From Geobacter sp. AOG2 (GTDB taxonomy: Bacteria; Desulfobacterota; Desulfuromonadia; Geobacterales; Pseudopelobacteraceae): DNA of 64,000 bases. Position 1 is the first letter of the stretch. Each line of letters begins with the position of its first letter. The position numbers and the translations under genes are program-made. Where the stretch lies: positions 3,617,574 through 3,681,573 of the forward strand of contig NZ_BLJA01000001.1 of assembly GCF_019972295.1 (NCBI RefSeq), in the 5' to 3' direction. This document shows, piece by piece, positions 16,252-25,491 of the stretch. The notes beneath the pieces were generated by a model. The model saw nothing but the letters and a program-made list of their open reading frames with translations, did no database searches and was not told where the DNA came from.

Positions 16252-16992
16252 ATGTCACAACAAGCCGTCACCGATCGGGAACTGTGGATTCTGGGGGTAC
16301 AAGCGGAAAACGGTCGCGGGCAGGTACTTACGTCATATCTGGATGCCGGCGGTTACAAAAATCGCCTGGAGCGCGCTGAAAATGTGGCCGCCGGACGCCC
16401 CCTCGGCATCATCCTGGATATATCCCCTTTTTCCGCCGATGGCTGGGGTCTGCTCCGCCAGCTTAAAAGCGACCCGGCGACCCGTAATATCCCCATACTG
16501 CCGGTATTTCTGAGCGAGAAGGGTAGCGTTGGGGGCGTGTTCCCGGTGGCCGGTTTCTTTACCCTGCCGGTGGATGACCACTATCTTTTGGAACGGCTGG
16601 CGGTGTACGGCCTGACCGAGGATGCCGAAACGTGGGACCTGCAGGCGCTGGTGGTGTCCCGCTCGGGAGAGGAAAAACTGTCCAAGGCCGTGGAATCGGT
16701 GGGATTCGAGATCGTCAAGGGGTATACCGGCAAGGAAGCCATGGCGTTGATCTCCATCAGGCCCAAGTACCTGGCCTTCAGCACGCTGATGCTGCCCGAC
16801 ATGTCGGCCTTCGAGCTTTTGGAAAAGATTCGCCTCTACCCCTACAGCCACAATACACCGCTGTTCGTGCTGCTCAAGGACGAGATGAAGGAGGGGGAAA
16901 AGAAGGCCATGGCGCGGGAAGTGGCCAATCTGGTTTCCAAGAAACAGCTCACTTGCGAGGAGTTTCTGGGGTATCTGCGCCGGCGGGAGTAG
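16252..16992 (+). CDS. Tandem pseudo-receiver protein
   Basis: A 246-residue protein that reads as two CheY-like receiver domains in a row with no output domain. The first (about 10-120) keeps an aspartate at 56 (GIILDISPFSADGWGLLRQL), but the acidic pair at the N-terminus and the conserved lysine are poorly preserved. The second (about 130-246) has serine 177 in the phospho-acceptor position (YLAFSTLMLPDMSAFELL). It therefore probably acts as a phosphorylation-independent scaffold or inhibitor. The start follows AGGAG. It is monocistronic between hldE and a terminator. Confidence 0.65.
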   Translation: MSQQAVTDRELWILGVQAENGRGQVLTSYLDAGGYKNRLERAENVAAGRPLGIILDISPFSADGWGLLRQLKSDPATRNIPILPVFLSEKGSVGGVFPVAGFFTLPVDDHYLLERLAVYGLTEDAETWDLQALVVSRSGEEKLSKAVESVGFEIVKGYTGKEAMALISIRPKYLAFSTLMLPDMSAFELLEKIRLYPYSHNTPLFVLLKDEMKEGEKKAMAREVANLVSKKQLTCEEFLGYLRRRE

Positions 16993-17021
16993 CGTGCAGC
17001 CTGTTTTCCAAACCGTCAGAA

Positions 17022-17061
17022 AAAACAGCCGGTCTTCCCCATCAGGAAGAACGGCTGTTTT
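17022..17061 (+). terminator. Bidirectional terminator
   Basis: AAAACAGCCG (17022-17031) pairs with CGGCTGTTTT (17052-17061), and the inner TCTTCC/GGAAGA extends the stem past one mismatch. T-rich sequence follows on plus and A-rich sequence precedes, so it can stop both the receiver transcript and the convergent surA-like transcript. Confidence 0.75.
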
Positions 17062-17089
17062 TGGTTTTTGCATCACCCTTCGGTAGCGC

Positions 17090-18076
17090 CTACAAAAGCC
17101 CCTTCAGGTCCTTGATCTCCACGCTGGCCTTGCTGCGCAACTCCTTTGACCACTGGCTGAAGCGTTCTTCGGATTTCTTGCGGTAGATCGCGTCCTCGAT
17201 CTCGGCCTTGACGCTCTCGAACGGCTTCACTTTTCCCTTGATCAACTCCTCCAGCTTGATGATGTGGAAGCCGACCGGGGTGGAAATCAATTCGCTGACA
17301 TCGCCCGGCTTCATGGCCAGGATGGCCTGTTGCAACTCAGGCTGCATGTCGCCTTTCTTGAATACCCCCAGGTCTCCGCCGTCCTTGCGGGCCGCCGGGT
17401 CTTCCGAATAGCTCTTGGCCAGTTCGGCGAAATCCTTGCCGCTTTTGGCCTCGGCTAACACCATCAGGGCGGTGGTCATGGCGCGCTTGATCTCCTCGGC
17501 CGGGGCCTTGTCGCTGATACGGAAAAAAATGTGCCGGGCACGGAAGCTTTCCTCCTCCGTGTACTTGGCCAGATTGGCCTCGTAGTACTCTCGCATCTCC
17601 GACTCCCCCACCTGGATCTTGGAGCGGACTTCCATGCTGACCAGCCTGAGCCGCTCCAACTGTTCCTGCAACTGGGCCCGGTATTGGTCGAAGGTGAGTC
17701 CCTGACCGGCCAGAGCGGCCTCCAGCGCCTGCTGGGTTTGGATCTTGTTCTGCTTTTTCACGTCCTCGATGGCTTGGCGGATCTCGTCATCGCCGATCTT
17801 TATGTTCAGCTCGCGGACTTTCTGCTCCACCAGTTTTTTCTCGATCAGTTGGTCCAGGACGGTATGGCGAATCTTGCTGCGGGTTGCGTCGTCCAGGGGC
17901 AGGGGAGATTTTCGCTCCGCGTCGCTCAGAGCAGGCTGGGCTTCGCGCGTGACCTCGTACAGGGTGATGATCTCGTCGTTGACTATGGCGGCAATGGCGT
18001 CGACTACCTTGGCATGGGCACCGGCGGGCAGCAGGAGCAGGCAGGCTAACAGCAGGACAAACGTGTTTCGTCTCAT
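17090..18076 (-). CDS. SurA-like periplasmic peptidyl-prolyl isomerase
   Basis: A 328-residue exported protein. The signal peptide (about 1-23) ends at AGAHAKV. It is followed by a SurA N-terminal chaperone-type domain (VDAIAAIVNDEIITLYEVTREA) and one parvulin (PpiC) domain at about 175-275 with FRARHIFFRI, SYSEDPAARKDGGDLGVFKKG and STPVGFHIIKLEE. It should assist outer-membrane protein folding in the periplasm. E. coli SurA has two parvulin domains; this has one. The start is the ATG two codons after a TTG that opens the same frame. The lipoprotein paralogue lies upstream, suggesting a shared transcript across a hairpin. Confidence 0.85.
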   Translation of the reverse strand: MRRNTFVLLLACLLLLPAGAHAKVVDAIAAIVNDEIITLYEVTREAQPALSDAERKSPLPLDDATRSKIRHTVLDQLIEKKLVEQKVRELNIKIGDDEIRQAIEDVKKQNKIQTQQALEAALAGQGLTFDQYRAQLQEQLERLRLVSMEVRSKIQVGESEMREYYEANLAKYTEEESFRARHIFFRISDKAPAEEIKRAMTTALMVLAEAKSGKDFAELAKSYSEDPAARKDGGDLGVFKKGDMQPELQQAILAMKPGDVSELISTPVGFHIIKLEELIKGKVKPFESVKAEIEDAIYRKKSEERFSQWSKELRSKASVEIKDLKGLL

Positions 18077-18107
18077 GGGCAATGGTCTTTCGTCAGGGGA
18101 AAACGCG

Positions 18108-18132
18108 GAAGGGCGGGCAGAGCCCGCCCTTC
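18108..18132. other. Strong hairpin between the two foldase genes
   Basis: GAAGGGCGGGC (18108-18118) pairs perfectly with GCCCGCCCTTC (18122-18132) around AGA. There is no adjacent T-run on the minus strand, so it may be an attenuating or mRNA-stabilising hairpin between two co-transcribed genes rather than a full terminator. Confidence 0.5.
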
Positions 18133-18185
18133 GCTAGTATGTTGGTTGGAATCGTATGCTGTGAGCGGCGGGGCCGGTCATAGCA

Positions 18186-19130
18186 CTACTTTTTTTCGGG
18201 TGCGGCCGGAGCGGCAGGCGCCGCCGGAGCTGCGTCAGGTTTGCTTTCGCCCTTGGCGCCGCCGATGCTGTTCAGGACGTCTTCCTTGATACTGATCTTG
18301 GCGCCTTTTTTGAGCTCTTCCTTGATCTTCTGGAATATCTCCTGCTGTTTGCTCGGCATGATGGCGGCCTTGATCTGGTCCTTTACCTCTTCAAACGGGC
18401 GGATGCCGGCGGGGCGTTTGCCGGTCAGCTTGATGATATGATAGCCGAAGTCGGATTTGACCACGTCGGAAATCTGGCCTTCCTTAAGCGCCATGGCGGC
18501 CTTTTCGAAAGCGGGCACCATGGAACCTTTGCCGAACCACCCCAGATCTCCACCCTGCGCGGCGGAAGAGTCAACAGAGTTTTTCTTTGCCAGTTCTTCG
18601 AATTTTCCTCCGGCCTTAAGCTGGGCCAGGATGTCCTTGGCTTCCTTTTCGGTCTTCACCAGGATGTGACTGGCCCTGATCTGGTCGCCGGTCTTGAATT
18701 TGTCCTTGTTCTGCTCATAGAATTTTTTCAGGTCGTCGTCGGAAACCTTGGCATCGGTTTCGACTTTTTTCTTCAGAAACGCTTCTACAATCAAGCGCTT
18801 CTTGAGGTCTTCCAGCTTATCGGCAATCTCCGGGCTCTTGTCAACGCCATCCTTGGCCGCCTGCTGCAGGATCAGTTCGCGGATAACCATGGTATCCATC
18901 ATTTCCTTGCGCCCCTGGGGCGTGGCGGCCATGCTTTTGAGGTATTCGGGCAGGTTCTTCAACTCGCGGTTGAAATCGGCGGTGGTGATGGTGGTGCCGT
19001 TGACCTCGGCCACTACCTGGCCTTCTTTCTTGGTTTCCGGCGTTGACCCTGATGGCCCCTTCTGGCAGCCGAAAAGGGCTGTTATACAGAGGGCGGAGGT
19101 GATGATCTTTGCACTGGCGATGGCTTTCAC
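18186..19130 (-). CDS. PpiC-type peptidyl-prolyl isomerase lipoprotein
   Basis: A 314-residue lipoprotein. The lipobox ALFGC lies near residue 22 after a charged start and hydrophobic helix. A SurA-like N-domain (VAEVNGTTITTADFNREL) is followed by a parvulin domain (IRASHILVKTEKEAKDIL, SVDSSAAQGGDLGWFGKGSMV, KSDFGYHIIKLTGKRP). The C-terminal tail is Ala/Pro-rich. Lipid anchoring would hold it at the inner or outer membrane, as in PrsA-like foldases. A GTG start is chosen because AGGAG lies five bases before it; an upstream ATG frame lacks a ribosome binding site. Confidence 0.85.
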   Translation of the reverse strand: MKAIASAKIITSALCITALFGCQKGPSGSTPETKKEGQVVAEVNGTTITTADFNRELKNLPEYLKSMAATPQGRKEMMDTMVIRELILQQAAKDGVDKSPEIADKLEDLKKRLIVEAFLKKKVETDAKVSDDDLKKFYEQNKDKFKTGDQIRASHILVKTEKEAKDILAQLKAGGKFEELAKKNSVDSSAAQGGDLGWFGKGSMVPAFEKAAMALKEGQISDVVKSDFGYHIIKLTGKRPAGIRPFEEVKDQIKAAIMPSKQQEIFQKIKEELKKGAKISIKEDVLNSIGGAKGESKPDAAPAAPAAPAAPEKK

Positions 19131-19236
19131 GGAATCTCCTTTATTGATTGGGGGTAAAGTCGTTAAAAACCCTGAAAAAATAGCACACACTAAGTATGGT
19201 GTGCAACTCTTTTCGTGGCTTCGCCGGGGGGGGCTT

Positions 19237-21813
19237 TCACACCATCCCGGCCGGTTCCGCGAAGCCCGGCGTCGGCATGCCGGTATGGTATCCCTGGGCG
19301 AAGTCGATCCCCATCTCGCGCACCGCCACGAGCAACTCTTCGCTTTCGATGTATTCCGCGACCGATTTGATGCCGAACTCCTTCGCCAGTACGGCGAGTG
19401 TCTTGACGAATGCCATATCCTTAGGGTCGTTAAGCATATTGCGGATGAAGATTCCCTCTATTTTGACAAAATCGAGGGGCAGACGCCGGATGTACTGGAA
19501 TGAGGAGAATCCTGAACCGAAATCATCGATGGCAAACTTGAAGCCTTCCAGTTTAAGCTCTTCTACGAAGCGCTCCAACAGGGTCATGTTCTTGACGGTC
19601 TCCCGTTCCGTCAGTTCGAATACTATTTTTTCCCGGTCGATTCCGTAAGAATGGGTCAGCCTGATGAGGGTAGGGATGAATTCGCTGAGGATGAGCGACT
19701 TGGGCGAAAGGTTGATGAAGAGCATCCCCGTGTATTGTTCCGCCTGAACCTTCTGGAAGACCTTTTCCATGAGCACATAGTCCAACCGGCTGATGATGCC
19801 GAGGGTTTCGGCTATCTCGATGAACTCGGCCGCAGGAAGGATCTCGCCCCCGATCTCGATTCGACAGAGTACCTCGTGGCAGTTTACGCTGCCGTCGGAT
19901 GCGGCGACGATTGGCTGAAAATACGGAATGATCTTTTTTTCGTCCACCGCCTTGACGAGCATTCGGGAAATTTCTCCGCTCTTTTTGAAGGCCTCGATCA
20001 CATCGTCCTCCGTCGGGACGAACAGGCGGTTTTTTCCCGCGCTCTTGGCCTTGTAGGCCATGGTGTCGGCGAAGATGAACAGGTCTTTCTCGCTGTTGGC
20101 GTGGACCGGAAAGACCGCCATGCCGACAGAGGCGGTCCCACTGACCGTTATGCCGTCCGAGGAGACGACCGTCATTTTCTCCAGGGACTCCCGAATCCGT
20201 TTCGCCACCATGTAGACCTGTTCCTGATCGGCCTCCACAACCACGACGGTGAACTCATCGCCGCCGTAGCGTGCCAGAATATCCCCCTTGCGCAGGCAGT
20301 CGTGGATGACGGCGCCGGCTTTGGTCAGGAACTTGTCGCCAAAGAGATGACCGTGGGTATCGTTGACGTATTTGAAATTGTCCAGGTCGATCAACAGCAG
20401 GCCGAAGTTGTAGTTGTGCCGTTCGGCGCGCCCCACCTCGTATCCGAGCAGTTCCCAGAATACACGCTGATTGTAGAGGTTGGTCAGAGGATCGCGAGTG
20501 GCATAGTATTCAAGGTCTTTGGTGTACTTGTAGATGGCCTTGATGGAGCCGACTACGTTGAGCATGGTGGTGAGGATGCTGTCGATGACCAGGGACCGGA
20601 TCGGGTCGATGGCCATCTTCGACTGGAAGCCGATGCCGACCACACCACCGATCTGAGGCACCTTGAGGACCAGGGATTTGGTTTGCAATTCGATCTCGGG
20701 GCGGTTGAGTTGAAGAGGCGTGCCTTGGCTGTTGACGACGTTATGGACCATCTTGATCGAGGCTGGCATGTCGATTCGGAAGCGCTCTTCTCCGATCCTG
20801 CTGCGGATGATCTCCTCCATGATATTCTTCGCTTCATCGGTGGGGGGATCTATCCAGAAGATCTCAATATCGAAGATTTCGTCATCCACCTGGAAAATGC
20901 AGAACATGATATAGACCTGCATAAGTTTGCTGACCTCGGTCAGCAGGTACGTGACCCGCTCCTTCCAATCCTTGATCGATTCGGAGGTGATGATGAAGCG
21001 TTCCAGTACCTGGATCTCGAACTCCAGCATTTCCTTACCCACGGCAACGTTTCGTATCCGTTCCACGATCTTGCTGAATGCACTGAAGATGCTGTCCAAC
21101 TCGGAAAAACCGACGTGCTGGTTTTCCAGTTCCAGAGAGGCGAGGTCGGTTACGTTGTGGACCGTATGCACCTTGGTGCTGAGTATCTGCACCGCTCCCC
21201 CAATGCGCCGGTTGACGTAACCGGCGACCAGGAAGGACATGCCCAGAGGAAATGGCGAGAGTAGCGCGAAGATAATGAGGATAGTGCTACGGGCCTTCTG
21301 CCTCATGACGCGGTAATCCTCGCCGACTCTCACCACACCCAGGACTTCACCGGTGCGGGCGGTCAGGTGGCAGGTTCGGCATTTTTCCTCGGCCTTGAAG
21401 GGATAATACTGATCGACCCGGTCGCCGTCCCGCCGGTAGCGGGGCACGCCTTCGGAAAATACCCGCTGCACCTCATTATCCGCGATCTCGGTCATGGTGG
21501 TGCCGTACTGGCGGTTGATGGTCTCGCTGCGGAAGATGTCGGCGTTGAAGGTGTCGGGGAAGGTCCGGCGGAACTGGTTGAGGAATCTGTCGATATCGGT
21601 ACGTGCCCAGCCTTGTTCCATGCCCTGGTACAGCGAGTTGAATATCTGTTGGGAGATGGAGGCGGAAAGGCGCGTCAGTGAGCTTTCGAGTTGCTTTTTG
21701 TAAATAAGGGAACTGACTGCCAGGACAATCAGGAAGGTGATGCAGGACACGGTCAGGCTGGAAATAACGATAAAGCGTCTAAGTGTTATGGAGCTGGAAC
21801 TGATTTTTTTCAT
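19237..21813 (-). CDS. Haem-c-motif GGDEF-EAL cyclic-di-GMP enzyme
   Basis: An 858-residue membrane protein. Transmembrane helices at about 17-38 and 177-199 enclose a periplasmic sensor with a single CXXCH haem-c motif (CRTCH, residues 145-149). A HAMP-like region and a central domain (about 260-420, GAF-like) precede a GGDEF domain (GGDEF at 517-521, with an RKGD inhibitory site five residues before) and an EAL domain. The EAL motif reads EVL (647-649), with NLSPKSL, ELTERE and DDFGSG retained, so phosphodiesterase activity is possible. The protein could read periplasmic redox, O2 or NO through haem and alter c-di-GMP. Its own promoter lies upstream. Confidence 0.88.
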   Translation of the reverse strand: MKKISSSSITLRRFIVISSLTVSCITFLIVLAVSSLIYKKQLESSLTRLSASISQQIFNSLYQGMEQGWARTDIDRFLNQFRRTFPDTFNADIFRSETINRQYGTTMTEIADNEVQRVFSEGVPRYRRDGDRVDQYYPFKAEEKCRTCHLTARTGEVLGVVRVGEDYRVMRQKARSTILIIFALLSPFPLGMSFLVAGYVNRRIGGAVQILSTKVHTVHNVTDLASLELENQHVGFSELDSIFSAFSKIVERIRNVAVGKEMLEFEIQVLERFIITSESIKDWKERVTYLLTEVSKLMQVYIMFCIFQVDDEIFDIEIFWIDPPTDEAKNIMEEIIRSRIGEERFRIDMPASIKMVHNVVNSQGTPLQLNRPEIELQTKSLVLKVPQIGGVVGIGFQSKMAIDPIRSLVIDSILTTMLNVVGSIKAIYKYTKDLEYYATRDPLTNLYNQRVFWELLGYEVGRAERHNYNFGLLLIDLDNFKYVNDTHGHLFGDKFLTKAGAVIHDCLRKGDILARYGGDEFTVVVVEADQEQVYMVAKRIRESLEKMTVVSSDGITVSGTASVGMAVFPVHANSEKDLFIFADTMAYKAKSAGKNRLFVPTEDDVIEAFKKSGEISRMLVKAVDEKKIIPYFQPIVAASDGSVNCHEVLCRIEIGGEILPAAEFIEIAETLGIISRLDYVLMEKVFQKVQAEQYTGMLFINLSPKSLILSEFIPTLIRLTHSYGIDREKIVFELTERETVKNMTLLERFVEELKLEGFKFAIDDFGSGFSSFQYIRRLPLDFVKIEGIFIRNMLNDPKDMAFVKTLAVLAKEFGIKSVAEYIESEELLVAVREMGIDFAQGYHTGMPTPGFAEPAGMV

Positions 21814-21866
21814 TGGGAGGTCCTGCGCGATGCGGAAGTCGTACATCTGGAATTTAATGAGGATAA

Positions 21867-21895
21867 TGTATATCCTGTTTGTCTTAATAATTCAA
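21867..21895 (-). promoter_or_regulatory. Sigma-70-like promoter of the GGDEF-EAL gene
   Basis: On the minus strand TTGAAT (21895-21890) and TATACA (21872-21867) are 17 bases apart, 54 bases before the start codon. The surrounding 100 bases are A/T-rich, unlike the neighbouring genes. Confidence 0.55.
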
Positions 21896-21965
21896 TGAAG
21901 TTGTACCATTATTTTTCATTAAGATTGCAGGAGAGGGCCTTGTGCTTCTCTGCGGTAAAGAGGTC

Positions 21966-24900
21966 CTAGGCAGACGGCAGAAGGCGGAGCAGCAGTTTGC
22001 GGGTCGTGCCCAGGATGTCCTCGAAGGCGCTGCCGGTGATGGCCGCCACCAAACGGTAGTCGGGGGTGAACTGGTACTTCTTCGGTTCGTTGCGCATCAT
22101 GGCGATGATGGTGTCCGGCGGGGCCGGGGTGCGGGGGTGGAAGGAGACAATGATGCTCTTGCCGTCGTAGTCGATCTGCCGCACCAGCAGGCGTTTCAGA
22201 AGGATGCGCAGCTTCATGATCTCGAACAGGTAGGAGGTGGCCAGCGGGTAGGCGCCGAAACGGTCGCTCACCTCGTTCTGCACCTCCAGTATATCCTCCT
22301 CGTTCTCGGCCTGGGTCAGTTTTTTGTAGATCACCAGACGTTGGCCGGTCTCCTTGATGTACGCCTCGGGGATGAAGGCCGGCACCTTGAGGTTGATCTC
22401 CGGCTCGACCCGTTCGATCATCTCCTCGCCCCGCAGGCGGCAGATGGTCTCCTCCAGCATCTGGTTGTACAGTTCGAAGCCGATCTCCACCACGGTGCCG
22501 GACTGGCGGCTCCCCAGCATGTCCCCCGCCCCGCGGATCTCCATGTCGTGGGTGGCGATGCGGAACCCTGCACCCAGTTCGGAGATATCCTGGAGGATGC
22601 GCAGGCGTTCCCGGGCATCGCCGCTGATGGAACCCTCGCCCGGTATGAGCAGGTAGGCGTAACCCCGCTGGGTCGAACGCCCCACCCGGCCGCGCAACTG
22701 GTAGAGCTGGGACAGGCCGAACTTGTCGGCATGGTCGATGATCAGGGTGTTGGCGTTGGGAATGTCCAGGCCCGATTCGATGATGGTGGTGCAGAGGAGC
22801 ACGTTGGTCTCCCCGTGCATGAAGCCGAGCATGACTTTTTCCAATTCGTGTTCGTTCATCTGGCCGTGCCCCACGGCGATCCTCGCCTCGGGCACGATGG
22901 CAGCGAGCTGTTCCAGGCGCTTGGCGATGGTCTGGACCCGATTGTGGACAAAAAAGACCTGGCCCCCGCGGCGCAGTTCGCGCATAACCGCCTCCCGGAT
23001 CAACTCCTCGGAGAAACGGGCCACGAAGGTCTTGACGGCCAGGCGGTCCACCGGAGGGGTGTCGATGATGGACAGGTCGCGGATGCCCATCATCGACATG
23101 TACAGGGTGCGGGGGATCGGGGTGGCGGTCAGGGTCATGACGTCCACCACGGCGCGGAACGCCTTGAGCCGCTCCTTGTCCTTGACGCCGAAGCGTTGTT
23201 CTTCGTCGATGATCAGAAGTCCCAGGTCCTTGAAGGCCACATCCTTCTGCAACAGACGGTGGGTGCCGATAATGATGTCGATGTCGCCTTTTCTGAGGCG
23301 CTCCAGAAGTTCCTTCTGTTCCTTGGGGGTGCGGAAGCGGGAGATGACCTCCACCGTGACCGGATACTCCTTAAGCCGTTCGTGGAAGGTTTCGTAGTGC
23401 TGCTGGGCCAGGATGGTGGTCGGCACCAGGATACCCACCTGTTTGCCGTCCAGGGCGGCCTTGAAGGCGCCCCTCAGGGCCACCTCGGTCTTGCCGTATC
23501 CGACATCGCCGCATACCAGCCGGTCCATGGGCCGGGAGTGCTGCATGTCGGCCAGCACATCCTGGATGGCGGAGAGTTGGTCGGGGGTCTCCTCCCAGGC
23601 GAAAGAGGCCTCAAACTCCCGGTACATCTCGTCCGGGGGCGAAAAGGAGAAACCTTCGCAGATCTGGCGCTTGGCATAGATATCCAGCAGTTCTCCGGCC
23701 AACTCCTCGATATCCTTTTTGGCCTTTCCCTTGGACTTCTCCCACGAGGTGCCCCCTAGCTTGTCCAGCCCCGGCTGGCTCCCCTCGGGTCCCACATAGC
23801 GCTGCACCAGCCCCAGCCGGTCCATGGGCAGATAGAGTTTATCGCCGCCGGCATACTCCAGAAGCAGGAAGTCGCCGCCGATGCCGGCGATGCTGACATG
23901 CTGGAGGCCCCGGTACAGGCCGATGCCGTGGTCCACATGGACCATATAGTCGCCCGGCTTGAGCTCGGCCAGGGAGGCCAGAATCTGTTTCTTGCGCACC
24001 TCGGAGAGACCCCGCCGCTTGACCCGCTTTCCGAACAATTCCTCTTCGGCGATCAGGGCCAGACGTGAGGAAGGGAGGCGGAAACCACGAGAGATCTCCC
24101 CCATGATCAGGGTTACGCCGGCGGGAGACGGATCGCCGGCTGATTCTACGGAAAAGGTCCCCTCGCTGGTGGAACAGGGGATGCCGTAGGGGGCGAGCAA
24201 CTCCTTGAGGCGCTCGGCCTGAGGACGCTGATGACAGGCGATGAGGATGCGGAAGCCCTGGTCGAGCCACCCCCGCAGGGTCTGGGAGAGAGGGGCCAGG
24301 GCATGGGTGGTCTCCTTGGAGACGGACACCCGCAGGCCGGCATTATCCTCGCACGGAATGGTAATAGTTGTAGCCCCGCCCGTGTCGTCCAGGGCCAGCC
24401 CCGACATCTCCAGGCGGCTCTTGCCGGCCATGATGTCGTCCAGTTCTCCGGCGCCCAGGTAGAGTTCCTCCGACGGCGAATGGGGCAGGCCGGTGCTGGA
24501 GGCCTTGCTTTCGCCAGCGACGACCTCGTCGGCGAACCGGGCCGCGGCATCGCGGACAGCCTCGGGGTCGAGCAGAACCAGCGCGGCGGCCGGCGCGTAG
24601 TCGAAGAGCGTTTCCAGGCCGGGGTGCAGGAGCGGCTGGAGGTACTCGATGCCCTGGAAATAGACCGCGTTGCGCAGGTCCTCCAGGATCAGGCGCCGCC
24701 GGTCGGCCGGGATGTCCAGAGCGTCGCAGCGCTCTTTTAGCCGCGGTGCGATATTCTCCAACACCTCGTCGGTGAGGAGCAACTCCCGGGACGGGAGCAG
24801 CACCAACTCGTCCACCGGCTGGAGGGAGCGCTGGGTAAGGGGGTCGAAGGCGCGCATGGTCTCTACCGTGTCGCCGAAGAACTCGATCCTGACCGGCGTG

Positions 24901-25487
24901 CCCAGATTGGGAGGGAAGATGTCCAGGATGCCGCCCCGAACGGCAAAGGTGCCCCGGTCCTCAACTAGCGGGACGCTTGAGTAGCCGAGCCTGACCAGTT
25001 TGGCCAAAAGCTCTTCCCGCTCGAACTCTTCTCCGGCCACCAAGTAACAGGAAACCTGATTGAAAAGGGAGCGGGGCAGGACTTTTTGCAGGGCCGCCGC
25101 CACCGGCAGCACCACCACCTGCGCCTGGTTGCCGTGCATGCGGGAGAGGGCGTCGAGTCGCGCTCCGGAGATGTCGGGATGGGGGGATGCAGCCGAAAAG
25201 GGAGCGCTGTCCCAGGCAGGGAAGGAGAGCGGTGCCGGGTCGCTGCTGAAAAAGGCCAGTTCACGGCTGAATTCGTCGGCGGCCTCCTGATCGGCGGTAA
25301 TGACCAATAGGTTTTGAGAGGAGGAACCGAGCAGGCCGGCAACGGCATACGCCGCTGCGGAGCCCTTCAGGCCCGGCAGCACGATGCGTCGCTCGCCCCT
25401 GCGCAGGGCGGCCAGGCAGTCGACGATTTGAGGCGGTTGAGCGGTTGTGAGGGAAGAGATCATCGGATTACTGGCGTTCGTGTTCAC
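21966..25487 (-). CDS. mfd: Transcription-repair coupling factor Mfd
   Basis: A 1173-residue helicase-translocase. The UvrB-like N-terminal module is followed by the RNA-polymerase-interacting region (about 490-570, DYMVHVDHGIGLYRGLQ) and a RecG-like superfamily-2 motor: Walker A GDVGYGKTEVALR near 665, DEEQ box LLIIDEEQRFG near 760, SATPIP-equivalent LTATPIPRTLYMSM and QLRGRVGRS. The TRCF C-terminal domain closes the protein. Mfd removes stalled RNA polymerase and recruits UvrA. Length matches the family. The start is a GTG four bases after the preceding gene's stop; an ATG eight codons later (25463) is an alternative. Confidence 0.95.
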   Translation of the reverse strand: MNTNASNPMISSLTTAQPPQIVDCLAALRRGERRIVLPGLKGSAAAYAVAGLLGSSSQNLLVITADQEAADEFSRELAFFSSDPAPLSFPAWDSAPFSAASPHPDISGARLDALSRMHGNQAQVVVLPVAAALQKVLPRSLFNQVSCYLVAGEEFEREELLAKLVRLGYSSVPLVEDRGTFAVRGGILDIFPPNLGTPVRIEFFGDTVETMRAFDPLTQRSLQPVDELVLLPSRELLLTDEVLENIAPRLKERCDALDIPADRRRLILEDLRNAVYFQGIEYLQPLLHPGLETLFDYAPAAALVLLDPEAVRDAAARFADEVVAGESKASSTGLPHSPSEELYLGAGELDDIMAGKSRLEMSGLALDDTGGATTITIPCEDNAGLRVSVSKETTHALAPLSQTLRGWLDQGFRILIACHQRPQAERLKELLAPYGIPCSTSEGTFSVESAGDPSPAGVTLIMGEISRGFRLPSSRLALIAEEELFGKRVKRRGLSEVRKKQILASLAELKPGDYMVHVDHGIGLYRGLQHVSIAGIGGDFLLLEYAGGDKLYLPMDRLGLVQRYVGPEGSQPGLDKLGGTSWEKSKGKAKKDIEELAGELLDIYAKRQICEGFSFSPPDEMYREFEASFAWEETPDQLSAIQDVLADMQHSRPMDRLVCGDVGYGKTEVALRGAFKAALDGKQVGILVPTTILAQQHYETFHERLKEYPVTVEVISRFRTPKEQKELLERLRKGDIDIIIGTHRLLQKDVAFKDLGLLIIDEEQRFGVKDKERLKAFRAVVDVMTLTATPIPRTLYMSMMGIRDLSIIDTPPVDRLAVKTFVARFSEELIREAVMRELRRGGQVFFVHNRVQTIAKRLEQLAAIVPEARIAVGHGQMNEHELEKVMLGFMHGETNVLLCTTIIESGLDIPNANTLIIDHADKFGLSQLYQLRGRVGRSTQRGYAYLLIPGEGSISGDARERLRILQDISELGAGFRIATHDMEIRGAGDMLGSRQSGTVVEIGFELYNQMLEETICRLRGEEMIERVEPEINLKVPAFIPEAYIKETGQRLVIYKKLTQAENEEDILEVQNEVSDRFGAYPLATSYLFEIMKLRILLKRLLVRQIDYDGKSIIVSFHPRTPAPPDTIIAMMRNEPKKYQFTPDYRLVAAITGSAFEDILGTTRKLLLRLLPSA

Positions 25488-25491
25488 CGGC

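Noticed and set aside
21942-23759. Long plus-strand open frame opposite mfd
   Set aside because: It is antisense to the strongly conserved mfd, is His/Gln/Gly-rich, has no ribosome binding site and no recognisable domain. GC-rich third positions create such frames.
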